Shown piece after piece: positions 1 through 7,946 of a stretch of 15,580 nucleotides of DNA. The stretch spans positions 1 through 15,580 of the forward strand of contig JAIXRB010000126.1 in assembly GCA_027485405.1 (NCBI GenBank), given 5' to 3'. Source of the DNA: Leptospiraceae bacterium. Lineage in GTDB: Bacteria; Spirochaetota; Leptospiria; Leptospirales; Leptospiraceae. The position numbers and the translations under genes are program-made. Each line of letters opens with the position of its first letter. Position 1 is the stretch's first letter. Under the pieces are notes generated by a model. The model saw nothing but the letters and a program-made list of their open reading frames with translations. It searched no databases and was not told the DNA's origin.

Positions 1-1109
1 GGAATAGAAGGTTTGAAATTGATTTTAATGTTTTGGGTTTCTTCTTCTATTTTTACTAATGAAAAGAAAAATTTCCCCTCCCCTATGGGAGCTCCATTCT
101 CATTGAATACCTTGGCTGATTCAAGCATCGATTCATTAGACATAATTCCATCATATGCCAATTGACCGTTGTTATAGTAAAATTTCCAGTTGCCTGTTCG
201 GAGGTGTTTTCGCGCCCCAGTACCAAATAGCTTGCCGTCGCCATAGTATTCTTTCCAGATTCCAGTTCTTTCAAATTTGGGCTCCGAGCCAGTGGCTCCT
301 TCCTTTGCCGAGTAACCACCTTCAGCTATTAAAACCCCTTTTGAGTTGAATTGCTTCCAAGCTCCAGTTCTTGCATCTAAAGTATAGTTCCCTTGGGATT
401 CTACGGCACCATTGGTGTGATAGTTGGTTTCCAAGCCTTGCTTTTTGCCCAGTTTATAGGAGCAAGTTGATTTGATCCCGTTTCCTTCGTCCAGATGGTA
501 AGTAGTCCAAACCCCTTCTTCTTCGTCATCCAGGAAGCTTCCTTTTTCTACCCAAAGTCCTTTTGAGTTCTTTCGCCAATAGGGTCCATTTTTTTTGTCA
601 TTTTTAAAGTCAGTTTCCGAAACCACATTTCCTTCAGTATCAAAACTCTGGGCTAGCCCGTCCTTTTTGCCATCGACCCACGGCATAATTGCAATGGATT
701 TACTGGGATCGGTTTCGGATGGTTTTCGCCAAACGCCTACCTTTTTTCCATCCAGGTATTCACCTGTCCAATCTAAGCTAGATTGAAACTGCGGTTTCTC
801 CGGGGTTGAACCTGCTTGTTCAAATTGTAAGTACTCCTCCCACTTACCATGCTTAGGTAGAGCTTTGATTTTAGGTGGGGCAAATTTTTCTACTTGTTCT
901 TTGGAACAAGGTGAACCACTGCATTCGGCTTTTACAGCTCCCCTACCCCGGATCATTCCTGAGTTTTTAAATCGTTCGATTCGAATTAGCTTGCCAGCCT
1001 CCCAAACCAATTCGAATTCTGGGGAGTTTGGTGAACCAGAGTCAGACCGACTAAAGGAAGCACAAGTGAAAAGGAGACAAAGGGTCGGTAAAAAAATAAA
1101 TTGTTTCAT
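1..1109 (-). CDS. MORN-repeat (YwqK-like) lipoprotein, 3' end outside window
   Basis: The frame is open from an ATG at 1109-1107 to the left edge, so 369 residues are visible and the C-terminus is missing. Residues 1-16 look like a lipoprotein signal: Lys2, a hydrophobic stretch and LLFTC, which would make Cys16 the lipidated residue (a loose spirochaetal lipobox, inferred). From about residue 85 onward there are degenerate units of roughly 20-25 residues with the pattern G-x-W/Y-x-x-Y/F-x-x-x-G-x-x-x-x-x-G, for example HGKWEEY, GVWRK, GAWKQFNSKG, GIWKEYYGDGKLFG and GNWKFYYNNGQLAYDG. This is the MORN/YwqK repeat seen in many surface or periplasmic proteins; no enzyme activity is implied. The start overlaps the stop of the upstream thioesterase gene in the 4-nt ATGA, so translation is probably coupled. 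The function is unknown. Repeat family is confident, lipidation less so. Confidence 0.85.
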   Translation of the reverse strand, partial: MKQFIFLPTLCLLFTCASFSRSDSGSPNSPEFELVWEAGKLIRIERFKNSGMIRGRGAVKAECSGSPCSKEQVEKFAPPKIKALPKHGKWEEYLQFEQAGSTPEKPQFQSSLDWTGEYLDGKKVGVWRKPSETDPSKSIAIMPWVDGKKDGLAQSFDTEGNVVSETDFKNDKKNGPYWRKNSKGLWVEKGSFLDDEEEGVWTTYHLDEGNGIKSTCSYKLGKKQGLETNYHTNGAVESQGNYTLDARTGAWKQFNSKGVLIAEGGYSAKEGATGSEPKFERTGIWKEYYGDGKLFGTGARKHLRTGNWKFYYNNGQLAYDGIMSNESMLESAKVFNENGAPIGEGKFFFSLVKIEEETQNIKINFKPSI

Positions 1110-1639
1110 TGTTCAATCCTATCGAATAAATGCGCTCTATGTTTTTTATTGATCTCTAAAAGTTCCGTGGCAAGTTTATTTTTACCGCCCGTTAGCTTTT
1201 CTGAAAAAAATCTAGGGGGTAAAATGTGGAACGTACCTTCCCCTTTGACATATAGAATTTCTCCATCTAATGAAGTTAATTCCGATTCGAGCATTACCTT
1301 TCGTTTTGCTTTCCGAATTGGCCAAGCACGAACAATGAGGTCTTTTACAATGGGAGTAGCCTTGTGGAATTTGAAACCCATTGTGTCTGTCATAACAATA
1401 TAACCTAAATGGAAGCAAAGAGAACCCATTGCTTCGTCTAACAGAGTGCTTAGTACTCCGCCATGCACGAAACTGGGAGCACCATTGTACATTTCTTGGA
1501 AGTTGTAGATAAACCTGACCTCTCCCTCTTTTTCATGGAAAGTAAAATCAGCCTTTAGACCCAGTGGATTGTTTTTTCCGCAACCGAAGCAAGTATCGTG
1601 ATGGATTTCTGAGCCGTGAAAAGAAGGTGTGTCTCTCAT
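1106..1639 (-). CDS. PaaI-type hotdog-fold thioesterase
   Basis: The 177-residue protein fits the acyl-CoA thioesterase hotdog (4HBT) family, which is usually 130-180 residues. An N-terminal CFGCGKNNPLGL segment (17-28) resembles the C-x-x-C-G-x-x-N-P-x-G-L signature of one PaaI-like subgroup. The active-site helix follows at 59-72 with HGGVLSTLLDEAMG, where His59-Gly-Gly and Asp68/Glu69 correspond to the catalytic region. Hydrolysis of a cytoplasmic acyl-CoA thioester is the expected reaction; the substrate cannot be read from the sequence. The C-terminal 30 or so residues are rich in Lys/His and extend past the core fold. The gene begins 17 nt after the alpha/beta hydrolase stop and its TGA overlaps the next gene's ATG. 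Pairing of a hydrolase with a thioesterase suggests acyl-ester metabolism, which is inference only. Confidence 0.9.
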   Translation of the reverse strand: MRDTPSFHGSEIHHDTCFGCGKNNPLGLKADFTFHEKEGEVRFIYNFQEMYNGAPSFVHGGVLSTLLDEAMGSLCFHLGYIVMTDTMGFKFHKATPIVKDLIVRAWPIRKAKRKVMLESELTSLDGEILYVKGEGTFHILPPRFFSEKLTGGKNKLATELLEINKKHRAHLFDRIEQ

Positions 1640-1656
1640 TTCTACCTAGCTTAGGA

Positions 1657-2499
1657 TCAGGGTTTTTCCAGAAAATCCCGAATTACTTTGGCAACAGGCT
1701 CAGGAGTGTCCATATGTAGGTGGTGACCCCCAGGGAGCATGACAGCTTCGAGATGGGGAATGGCTTCTTTTCTGGCTTTAAATTTTTCGGCAATAGGATA
1801 AATGGAATCTTCTCCCAAGATAAGGAGTGTGGGGATTTTTATTTCTCTGCAAAAAGCTAGTACTTGTTCTTCTGTCATTCGCAAAAATGAATTTTGGTGC
1901 AATCTTAGATCTCTTCTAGGTTTTAATCCTCTTGGTGTTTTTTCAAGACCTCGTTCCATTAACTTTTCCGCCGATTCTGAATGCATATCGCCGGCTTTGA
2001 TTCGGATTGAAATTGCAGTTTCTAAGTCAGGGAAAAAGGTTTCTTTTCTTCCTTTTGGATGTAGCGCCTGTTTAATGGCATCTCTGAGAAGTTCAGGTCC
2101 AGATTCTGTAGCATTTGAAATGGGGCCTAAGGATTCAATTAAAACCAATTTTTGAATGGGTAGTATTCCCGCTCCCGCCACAAGCGTTGAAATGGCGGCA
2201 CCCATAGAGTGCGAAAAAAGGATAAAGTCCGAAAGACCTAGAGCCTGAGCTGAACTTACAATATCTAAGCAGTATTCTGCAAAGTGGTATAGTGATCCCG
2301 GGGGCTTGTGACTGGATTTTCCATGACCAGAAAAGTCCATGGAGATGAACCGGTAATCTGGAAAGTGAGTGGCAAGTGCCTCGAAAGAGTTTGCGTTGTC
2401 TAGCCAACCGTGGAAAGCTAAGATTGGTTTTCCGAAAGGGTCTCCCCATTCCAAACCAGCAAGAGTTGAATACTTAGTTTCTAAAAGAATTGGTTTCAT
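1657..2499 (-). CDS. Alpha/beta hydrolase, SERHL-like
   Basis: The 280 residues match a complete alpha/beta hydrolase. The oxyanion-hole segment is HGWLDNANSF (30-39), wording I associate with the serine-hydrolase-like (SERHL/MEH) subgroup. DFSGHGKS (55-62) follows, then the nucleophile elbow FSHSMG with Ser98. The usual first Gly of GxSxG is Ser96 here. The acid is probably Asp231 in ILGEDS and the base His259 in GGHHLHMD. It is a cytoplasmic protein with no signal peptide, and its ester or amide substrate is unknown. It is the first gene of a probable three-gene minus-strand operon. No clear Shine-Dalgarno is seen before the ATG; a two-codon ATG-CTA-TGA at 2504-2496 sits just ahead of it and overlaps the start. 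Confidence 0.9.
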   Translation of the reverse strand: MKPILLETKYSTLAGLEWGDPFGKPILAFHGWLDNANSFEALATHFPDYRFISMDFSGHGKSSHKPPGSLYHFAEYCLDIVSSAQALGLSDFILFSHSMGAAISTLVAGAGILPIQKLVLIESLGPISNATESGPELLRDAIKQALHPKGRKETFFPDLETAISIRIKAGDMHSESAEKLMERGLEKTPRGLKPRRDLRLHQNSFLRMTEEQVLAFCREIKIPTLLILGEDSIYPIAEKFKARKEAIPHLEAVMLPGGHHLHMDTPEPVAKVIRDFLEKP

Positions 2500-2580
2500 A
2501 GCATAAAACTATTTTGATTCTTTTTGGTGTAATTTGTTTTTTTATTGAAATCGCTCTTGGAATCAGAACAATTTACTGTA

Positions 2581-3024
2581 ATGAAAAGCTTATGGTTTCT
2601 TGTTTTCCCAATTCTTATCTTTTGCCAGGGATTGATTTTCTTGGAATTGCTTGCGCAGGAAAAGAAAAAGCCACTTTGCAGTACGTTCTCTGACTGCCTA
2701 GAGAAAGCTGAAAAAACGGACATCCACAGAAGGAAGGTTCAGTTTTTTACAGAAGCAGAGGCAGTTTGGAAGAAGTCTGATTCCGAACCAATCCTCTACA
2801 AAGTGCTTTGGCAAATGGCAAACTCGATCGTTAAAGAAGCATTAGGAGATACGGGGTACAAAGGGGAAACAATTTTGAAAGTAACTCATACGGAAGCTTA
2901 TAAAAAAGAACAATTCAGCAAAGCAAACTCTATACTAAACCGAGTGACAAAAAAAAGGGAATTCTTTACCGAAGAAGAATGGAACGAGATAGTGAAATTG
3001 CAAGGATTGATCCCTTCTGAATAA
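2581..3024 (+). CDS. Small exported protein of unknown function
   Basis: From the ATG at 2581 this encodes 147 residues. Residues 1-27 form a signal peptide or N-terminal anchor (Lys2, then a long hydrophobic stretch ending LLAQEKKK), which is why I prefer this start over an in-frame TTG at 2545 that would put 12 polar residues in front of the signal. The mature part is charged and helical. It opens with a Cys-containing segment CSTFSDCLEKAEK and continues with alternating helices such as VQFFTEAEAVWKK, faintly like a single TPR-type helical pair. I do not recognise a family. The start has no good Shine-Dalgarno. TTGAAA (2545-2550) and ACAATT (2568-2573), 17 nt apart, could be its promoter, which would leave almost no leader. 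It overlaps the following small lipoprotein gene by 8 nt. Confidence 0.7.
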   Translation: MKSLWFLVFPILIFCQGLIFLELLAQEKKKPLCSTFSDCLEKAEKTDIHRRKVQFFTEAEAVWKKSDSEPILYKVLWQMANSIVKEALGDTGYKGETILKVTHTEAYKKEQFSKANSILNRVTKKREFFTEEEWNEIVKLQGLIPSE

Positions 3025-3268
3025 AAACCTAATCCTAACTTGCTTGTTTTTGATCGGTTGTACTTTGTCCAAAGAAGATCAAATTTTGGATGAATGCAAA
3101 GGGAGAAGAAACCGGTTTTATACCTATGCGATTCCTCTCTTTAACATTCGCAACAGAGGAGAAATCACAGAAGACAACGCAAACTTTTATATTCTCAACA
3201 CAGAAGTCCAGGACTTCAACTGCAGAAAAGAAGCCAAGAAAAATCGTCTCTATTTACGAAACGACTGA
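3017..3268 (+). CDS. Small lipoprotein, probable non-AUG (CTG) start
   Basis: The 83-residue reading, fMet-NKNLILTCLFLIGC-TLSKEDQ, has an ideal lipoprotein signal: one Lys, a short hydrophobic core and the lipobox LIGC. That signal is complete only if translation starts at the CTG at 3017, the only start-like codon between an in-frame stop at 3008-3010 and the hydrophobic core. AAGGA at 3002-3006 lies 10 nt upstream, a suitable Shine-Dalgarno. The first conventional alternative is TTG at 3044, which would leave MFLIGC with no charged residue. The gene overlaps the end of the preceding gene by 8 nt, so re-initiation by terminating ribosomes is plausible. The mature protein of about 70 residues has two further Cys (DECKG and FNCRK) that could pair. 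Its 3' end overlaps the convergent phosphatase gene by 15 nt. Family unknown. Confidence 0.6.
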   Translation: MNKNLILTCLFLIGCTLSKEDQILDECKGRRNRFYTYAIPLFNIRNRGEITEDNANFYILNTEVQDFNCRKEAKKNRLYLRND

Positions 3269-3760
3269 GATGTAACCTTCTGTTTTTAAGAATTCTAATA
3301 AACCCTTTGAGCTTTTTTCTACCAAATCTTGCACTGATTCGAAATCCTGAAGTGTTCCATAATAGGGGTCGGGAACTTCTTGTTTATGGTCTTTTTTCTC
3401 ATTGGCAAAGTTTGCAAATAGACTCACTTTTGATCTTTGCTCTGGGCTGGAGATTCTTTGTAAAATATCTTCCAAGTTTTTCTGATCCATTGCCATAATA
3501 AAATCAAAAGAATCAAAGTCCGAATCTTTCAATTGTCTAGCTTTGTGTTTCAATATAATACCTCGGCGCTTCGCGACTTCTCGGGTTCGTGGATCGGGAA
3601 GTGAACCAATATGATACTGTGAAGTTCCGCAAGAGTCTATCTCGAATTTGTTTTGTAAGCCCTGGCTTTCCAAAAGTTGCTGAAAAGCACCTTCAGCGGC
3701 GGGTGATCTACAAATATTTCCTAAACAAACAAAAAGAATGCTAACTTTTCTTTCTTTCAT
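3254..3760 (-). CDS. Low-molecular-weight protein-tyrosine-phosphatase family protein
   Basis: The P-loop VCLGNICRSP near the N-terminus supplies the C-x5-R motif (Cys12 nucleophile, Arg18). VPDPYYG near residue 131 supplies the conserved general-acid Asp. Both are diagnostic of the LMW phosphatase fold, and 168 residues is the normal length. The reaction is hydrolysis of phosphotyrosine or phosphoarginine in a cytoplasmic protein; the target cannot be told. I place the start at the ATG at 3760-3758 because it overlaps the peptidase TGA in an ATGA and leaves the usual short lead before the P-loop. A reading from 3802 would add 14 residues and overlap the peptidase gene by 46 nt. It is last in the barrel-peptidase-phosphatase operon. 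Confidence 0.93.
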   Translation of the reverse strand: MKERKVSILFVCLGNICRSPAAEGAFQQLLESQGLQNKFEIDSCGTSQYHIGSLPDPRTREVAKRRGIILKHKARQLKDSDFDSFDFIMAMDQKNLEDILQRISSPEQRSKVSLFANFANEKKDHKQEVPDPYYGTLQDFESVQDLVEKSSKGLLEFLKTEGYISVVS

Positions 3761-4455
3761 AAAAGATAGCACAAAAGTTTTGGTCCGTTCTTTTTCATCC
3801 ACAGATCAGCTTTTTCATAGCCTGGACTCCAGGAAGCCAAAAGATCCCAAAATGCTTTTGAGTGATTTGCATGTGTAATATGTGCAATCTCATGGGCAAC
3901 TACTGCTTCTATGACATAGTCTGGGCAAAAAATGAGACTTAGATTAAATGTAAGGCATTGCTCAGAAGAGCAGGTTCCCCAAAGGGATCGCATAGTCCTT
4001 ATACGAACAGCTCTTATCTTTTTGGAGACGAATTTGCTATACTTTGGGATTATTTCTTCCAGCTTTTCCTGTAACAATTCTTTTAATGCCGCTTTTCCCC
4101 GAACTATTTGTGATTTAGAGGTGAGACTTCTTTTGCTTTTTAAGATCAGTTGTTCAGGCAACAAACTAGTCCCCTCCCCTACTTCCCAAAGTATCTTTCT
4201 ATTTTTGTGAAAGATCGGCAATATGTCTCCTGAAGCAAATTTAGCCTGTTTTGGATTGTTTCTTTCGTTCCAATCGTGTTTTTCTTTCACCCAGGTTTTT
4301 CTTTCAGCTAAGAATTCTTTCAAACTGCTTTTTGGAAGCCTTCGGGGAACGCGAACTACAATGTGATTATTTGGATAGACGGAAATACTCAGATGGTATC
4401 CGCGAGACGGTCTAAGTTCGTATTCAATTCCTAGCCCTGGGTAACTCTCTCTCAT
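3757..4455 (-). CDS. YgjP-type (DUF45/WLM) zinc metallopeptidase
   Basis: The 232-residue protein has the layout of the YgjP/DUF45 family: an N-terminal beta-rich region, the RSLWGTCS segment (156-163, equivalent to the family's R-x-R-W-G-S-C) and HEIAH (188-192), followed by HSKAFW with His198 as the likely third zinc ligand. Glu189 is the catalytic base. It is predicted to be cytoplasmic, with no signal peptide. Family members are poorly characterised. Its ATG overlaps the barrel gene's TGA by 4 nt and its own TGA overlaps the phosphatase ATG by 4 nt, so it is tightly coupled on both sides. The substrate is unknown. Confidence 0.92.
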   Translation of the reverse strand: MRESYPGLGIEYELRPSRGYHLSISVYPNNHIVVRVPRRLPKSSLKEFLAERKTWVKEKHDWNERNNPKQAKFASGDILPIFHKNRKILWEVGEGTSLLPEQLILKSKRSLTSKSQIVRGKAALKELLQEKLEEIIPKYSKFVSKKIRAVRIRTMRSLWGTCSSEQCLTFNLSLIFCPDYVIEAVVAHEIAHITHANHSKAFWDLLASWSPGYEKADLWMKKNGPKLLCYLL

Positions 4456-5534
4456 CTCTTCCTCACCTTTGATTTGCCTGGTAAAATTCCTTTGGACTCA
4501 TCATCAAAGTCCTCCGCTTCCGGAATGTTCCAATCCCATTTATGAACAATTCCAAAATCAAAGTTATAATCTTTGATATTAATATGAGATCGAAACCCAC
4601 CCGCAAAATTAGACTGAATGTCTTCTTGAGTTAAACCGCCGCGAGAAACAAACCTACCTTCAGAGAAATATCGATGATGGGTAAGACGAAAAAAAGCAAG
4701 GAATGAATCGGAAAATGTAACTCCAAATTCATTGGTTAAGAGCCACCCAGAACCGTAATTATCGGAAAGGAAATTTATTGATCTTTGGACATGGAAATCT
4801 CTAGTTTTGATTATTCCTTGCGAAGGCATGAAAGCCGCATCCCAATAGAAATTTTCAAAAGTTTTTCGGTAACCTAAGCCATAAAACAGCTCTGTCAAAT
4901 CGTTAGAGAAAGTAAGACCCAGACCAATTGGCCCATAGAACGGAGGCCTTCCATCTATAAATTGTATAACATCATAAAAGACATATTTGAAATATGAATA
5001 CCTTAGCCCCGTAGTTAAAAAGAATCCATCTGATGGTTTCCAAAGATCAGGATTGGCATCTTTGAAATAAAATCGTCCAAAGACTTCAAACTGATTTTCA
5101 CCTAAAGTAGATTTTCCCTTGCCATCGGCAAAGTTTCTTGTCCCTGAGTAGACCGTTACAGAATCATAGTAAGAAAATTCTCGAGTTGCTACATTAGTAG
5201 CTCTTTCGGTAGAAACTGTAAAAAGAGCAAAGTCTTCATCTCTTGCTTCAGAGACTTGCTGATACCAAAGAGTCGATTTTATTCCACCTTTCACTTCCCA
5301 TTTGTTCTTAAAGTATCCAGTCTGGATTCCAAAGAAAATGGGATCTCTTGGAAAGCTAATTCTAGAGCCTCCACGAATTCCAGAGAGATTTGGGAAACGA
5401 TTACCGGTTTCGAAAACATATTCTCCTCCACCTTTGCCAATCGAAGCACCAAAGTATGCTTCCGATCTCAGTTCATCGGTTAGAAAAGAAAAAATGAAAG
5501 AAACGAGCAAAAAAAAGGAAAAAAAGGGCACCAT
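4452..5534 (-). CDS. Predicted outer-membrane beta-barrel protein
   Basis: The 360-residue protein starts with a signal peptide: a hydrophobic, Phe-rich core to about residue 18, then a likely cleavage near RSEA-YFG. The rest is an alternation of aromatic-rich strands with Gly/Asp/Asn turns, for example IFFGIQTGYF, FFLTTGLRYSYFKYVF, LFYGLGYRKTFENFYWDAAF, FLAFFRLTHHRYF and YNFDFGIVHKW, as expected for a transmembrane barrel. I see no family-specific motif, so porin, receptor and omptin-like roles all stay open. The C-terminus is a polar acidic/basic tail (DDESKGILPGKSKVRKR) rather than a terminal aromatic, so it probably lies past the last strand. TACAAT at 5563-5558 is a possible -10 element; its -35 position falls on the palindrome at 5581. 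First gene of a three-gene coupled operon. Confidence 0.75.
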   Translation of the reverse strand: MVPFFSFFLLVSFIFSFLTDELRSEAYFGASIGKGGGEYVFETGNRFPNLSGIRGGSRISFPRDPIFFGIQTGYFKNKWEVKGGIKSTLWYQQVSEARDEDFALFTVSTERATNVATREFSYYDSVTVYSGTRNFADGKGKSTLGENQFEVFGRFYFKDANPDLWKPSDGFFLTTGLRYSYFKYVFYDVIQFIDGRPPFYGPIGLGLTFSNDLTELFYGLGYRKTFENFYWDAAFMPSQGIIKTRDFHVQRSINFLSDNYGSGWLLTNEFGVTFSDSFLAFFRLTHHRYFSEGRFVSRGGLTQEDIQSNFAGGFRSHINIKDYNFDFGIVHKWDWNIPEAEDFDDESKGILPGKSKVRKR

Positions 5535-5557
5535 TAGAGTTTTCTGTCTGCCAATGT

Positions 5558-5586
5558 ATTGTAAATCAGATTTGTTGATTGGGGTG
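5558..5586 (-). promoter_or_regulatory. Candidate leftward promoter for the barrel operon
   Basis: Read on the minus strand, TACAAT (5563-5558) matches the sigma-70 -10 consensus at 5 of 6 positions. Seventeen nucleotides upstream, the -35 position (5586-5581) falls on the left arm of the palindrome and reads CACCCC, a poor -35. A start near 5551 would give a leader of about 17 nt with no evident Shine-Dalgarno. Weak evidence except for the -10. Confidence 0.3.
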
Positions 5587-5601
5587 AAACGATTTCACCC
5601 C
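5581..5601. promoter_or_regulatory. Palindrome, candidate parS-like ParB site/operator
   Basis: Nine-base arms GGGGTGAAA and TTTCACCCC flank the 3-base centre CGA; the core GGTGAAACGATTTCACC differs from the copy inside parB only in the centre. The arms contain GTGAAA(C) and TTTCAC, the same words that make up canonical parS half-sites, but in everted order. It lies between the divergent barrel and parA genes, touching the -35 positions of candidate promoters on both sides. Binding by ParB (or by ParA's N-terminal region) is inferred. Confidence 0.7.
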
Positions 5602-5630
5602 CTGATTCTGGGAAGGTAATGAGACATAAT
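5602..5630 (+). promoter_or_regulatory. Candidate parA promoter
   Basis: CATAAT (5625-5630) matches the -10 consensus at 5 of 6 positions. The hexamer 17 nt upstream, CTGATT (5602-5607), is a weak -35 immediately beside the palindrome. A start near 5637 gives a 40-nt leader containing the AGGAG Shine-Dalgarno. A perfect TTGACA at 5635-5640 also exists, but its -10 position reads GAAGAT and a start there would cut off the Shine-Dalgarno. Confidence 0.35.
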
Positions 5631-5676
5631 TTTATTGACATTCAGAGACCGTAAACGGAAGATAGGAGCGACTTGT

Positions 5677-6586
<910 letters not shown>

Positions 6587-6603
<17 letters not shown>

Positions 6604-7297
6604 ATTTCAAGCATTGGATTTGATTTCCGCCTACAGAGAAAAACACTCTAATCCAGTCGTTCTACCTTTATCGAATATTAGCTTAAATCCAATTCAGCCT
6701 CGTATCATAGGTAGGGAAGATGTAGATGATTTAGTAGATTCGATGAGAAGATTGGGTTTGATTGAACCTATACTTATCCGTAAAGATAAATCCAAATACT
6801 GGATTGTAGCTGGAGAAAGAAGGTTTCGTGCCGCACAAAAACTTGGTTGGCAAGAGATTCCAGTCGTTATAACGGAAGAGGATGAGGACATCTGCTATGA
6901 GATGTCATTGGCAGAAAATGAAAAAAGAAAGAATCTTAATCCTTGGGAAGTTGGAAAAGCCATACAATACCTAAGAAAAGAAAAGAAGAAAACTGCCGAA
7001 GAAGTATCAACTCTCCTTGGCTATTCTGAGCGCTATGTGAAACAATTGAGTTCAATCGCACGCTTGGATCAGAAATCCGTACTCGAGATGATTATTGCTG
7101 GGAAACCAGCTTCAGTAAAAAACTTAGAAGATCTCTTAAAGCGCAAAGAGAGTAGGGGGGGTGAAATCATTTCACCTCAAAAGGAAAAGGAAAGCCAAAG
7201 TAAAATGGTTTTAGACCTAAGTCCGCTTCCTTTGAAAAGTCGAACAAGCTTTATAAAAGAATTGAATAGTTTAAAGCAGAAGTACGGATTACGTTGA
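6587..7297 (+). CDS. parB: ParB/Spo0J family partition protein (CTPase clamp)
   Basis: The 236 residues contain the three conserved N-terminal boxes: NPIQPR (34-39), AGERRFRAA (75-83) and the ENEKRKNLNPWE segment (110-121), which form the CTP-binding pocket in this family. A helix-turn-helix follows around 135-160 (KTAEEVSTLLGYSERYVKQL), which reads the centromere site. The C-terminal part is short: after HTH-proximal helices to about 187 comes a hydrophilic linker (about 188-205) and a final helical segment of roughly 30 residues that may be the dimerisation zipper. This is below the 280-300 residues common in the family. The ATG overlaps the end of parA, with AGGA 8 nt upstream. The linker codons for GGEIISP contain the second palindrome. 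Confidence 0.95.
7160..7176. promoter_or_regulatory. Second copy of the palindrome, inside parB
   Basis: GGTGAAATCATTTCACC is a perfect 8-bp inverted repeat around one central base. Fourteen of its 17 bases (all seven bases of both outer arms) are identical to the upstream copy at 5583-5599. It falls in the linker region of parB, a part of the protein under low constraint. A centromere-like site inside or beside parB is a common arrangement in partition systems; its function here is inferred. Confidence 0.65.
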
Positions 7298-7322
7298 TTT
7301 TTAAAACAGAAGAGGCTATAAA

Positions 7323-7946
7323 GTGAAATCAAAGATTGAAACTATGAGTGATTTAGAGTTGGAATTGGATATTATCCTAAATTGCAATAAAAGACCAAAG
7401 AAACAATTATCCATCTCGCAGGTATTCGATTTTCTCGCAGAATCTATAGAAAATTCAATTCAATCAGAAGTTGGAAATGAAGAACTTGGATTTCTGCAAA
7501 AGATATATGCCAAGTATCAGCTAAACAAGATTATGTCCTCCGGGGGCTATAAAAAGGAGTCCCAAATCCATAATTTTCCCGGGCCAATCAATGATCTGGA
7601 TCCAAAAGTTTCGGAGTCCAGGCTTAAGACTGCTATAACAGCCTTTAAACTACATTCTGGCCCTTTTGGGTCGCATTCCGTTTATGGTCACTTAGAAAAG
7701 GACAAATGGGAAAAGATACTAAGCTATCTTTCCTTTTTTCTTTTTTCCTACATCGAACTTGAAAATGATGAAAAGATTCGATTCTCAAAAGAAAAGGAAG
7801 CAAAGAAGGAAAAGTTGTTTGCCGAAAAAGGAAAGAATGGGCATTCAGATGGAACCAAGCAACAATCCCATCATCATAATAAAAACAAACATTGGAAAAA
7901 TAAGAAAAAGCATCCGAAGGGAAATAGAAACCACCAAGGGCATTAA
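7323..7946 (+). CDS. Third gene of par operon, DUF1569/DinB-fold-like with His/Lys-rich tail
   Basis: A GTG start (AGAGG at 7311-7315, spacing 7) gives 207 residues, 25 nt after parB. Residues 28-145 resemble DUF1569, as I remember that family: ISQVFDFLAESIENSI, then NFPGPINDLDPKVSESRLKTA and ITAFKLHSGPFGSHSVYGHL lie in the order and spacing of its Q-x-L-x-H-x-A-x-S-I-E, P-I-P-G-A and F-x-x-H-x-G-P-x-x-P-H-x-x-Y-G-x-L motifs. The family's metal-type histidines appear lost: the first helix has DFLAES where H-x-A-x-S is expected, and the terminal HxxHLxNH-like helix is ILSYLSFFLFSY. From about 150 the protein becomes a highly charged tail with eight histidines and many lysines. It probably acts in the cytoplasm with ParA/ParB. 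This is inferred from position alone. Confidence 0.7.
   Translation: MKSKIETMSDLELELDIILNCNKRPKKQLSISQVFDFLAESIENSIQSEVGNEELGFLQKIYAKYQLNKIMSSGGYKKESQIHNFPGPINDLDPKVSESRLKTAITAFKLHSGPFGSHSVYGHLEKDKWEKILSYLSFFLFSYIELENDEKIRFSKEKEAKKEKLFAEKGKNGHSDGTKQQSHHHNKNKHWKNKKKHPKGNRNHQGH

Noticed and set aside
83..319. A 78-codon minus-strand frame and a plus-strand frame at 155-349
   Set aside because: Both overlap the MORN-repeat lipoprotein in other frames; the repeat pattern shows which frame is real.
2496..2504. Two-codon upstream frame ATG-CTA-TGA overlapping the hydrolase start
   Set aside because: Too short to judge, no ribosome site, and easily a chance occurrence in AT-rich DNA.
3757..3802. 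Longer start at 3802 for the LMW phosphatase
   Set aside because: It would overlap the peptidase gene by 46 nt and add residues not needed by the fold; the ATGA-coupled ATG at 3760 is better.
5635..5676. TTG at 5635 as an earlier parA start
   Set aside because: No Shine-Dalgarno precedes it, whereas ATG 5677 has AGGAG at good spacing; TTGACA there is more like a promoter-type word.
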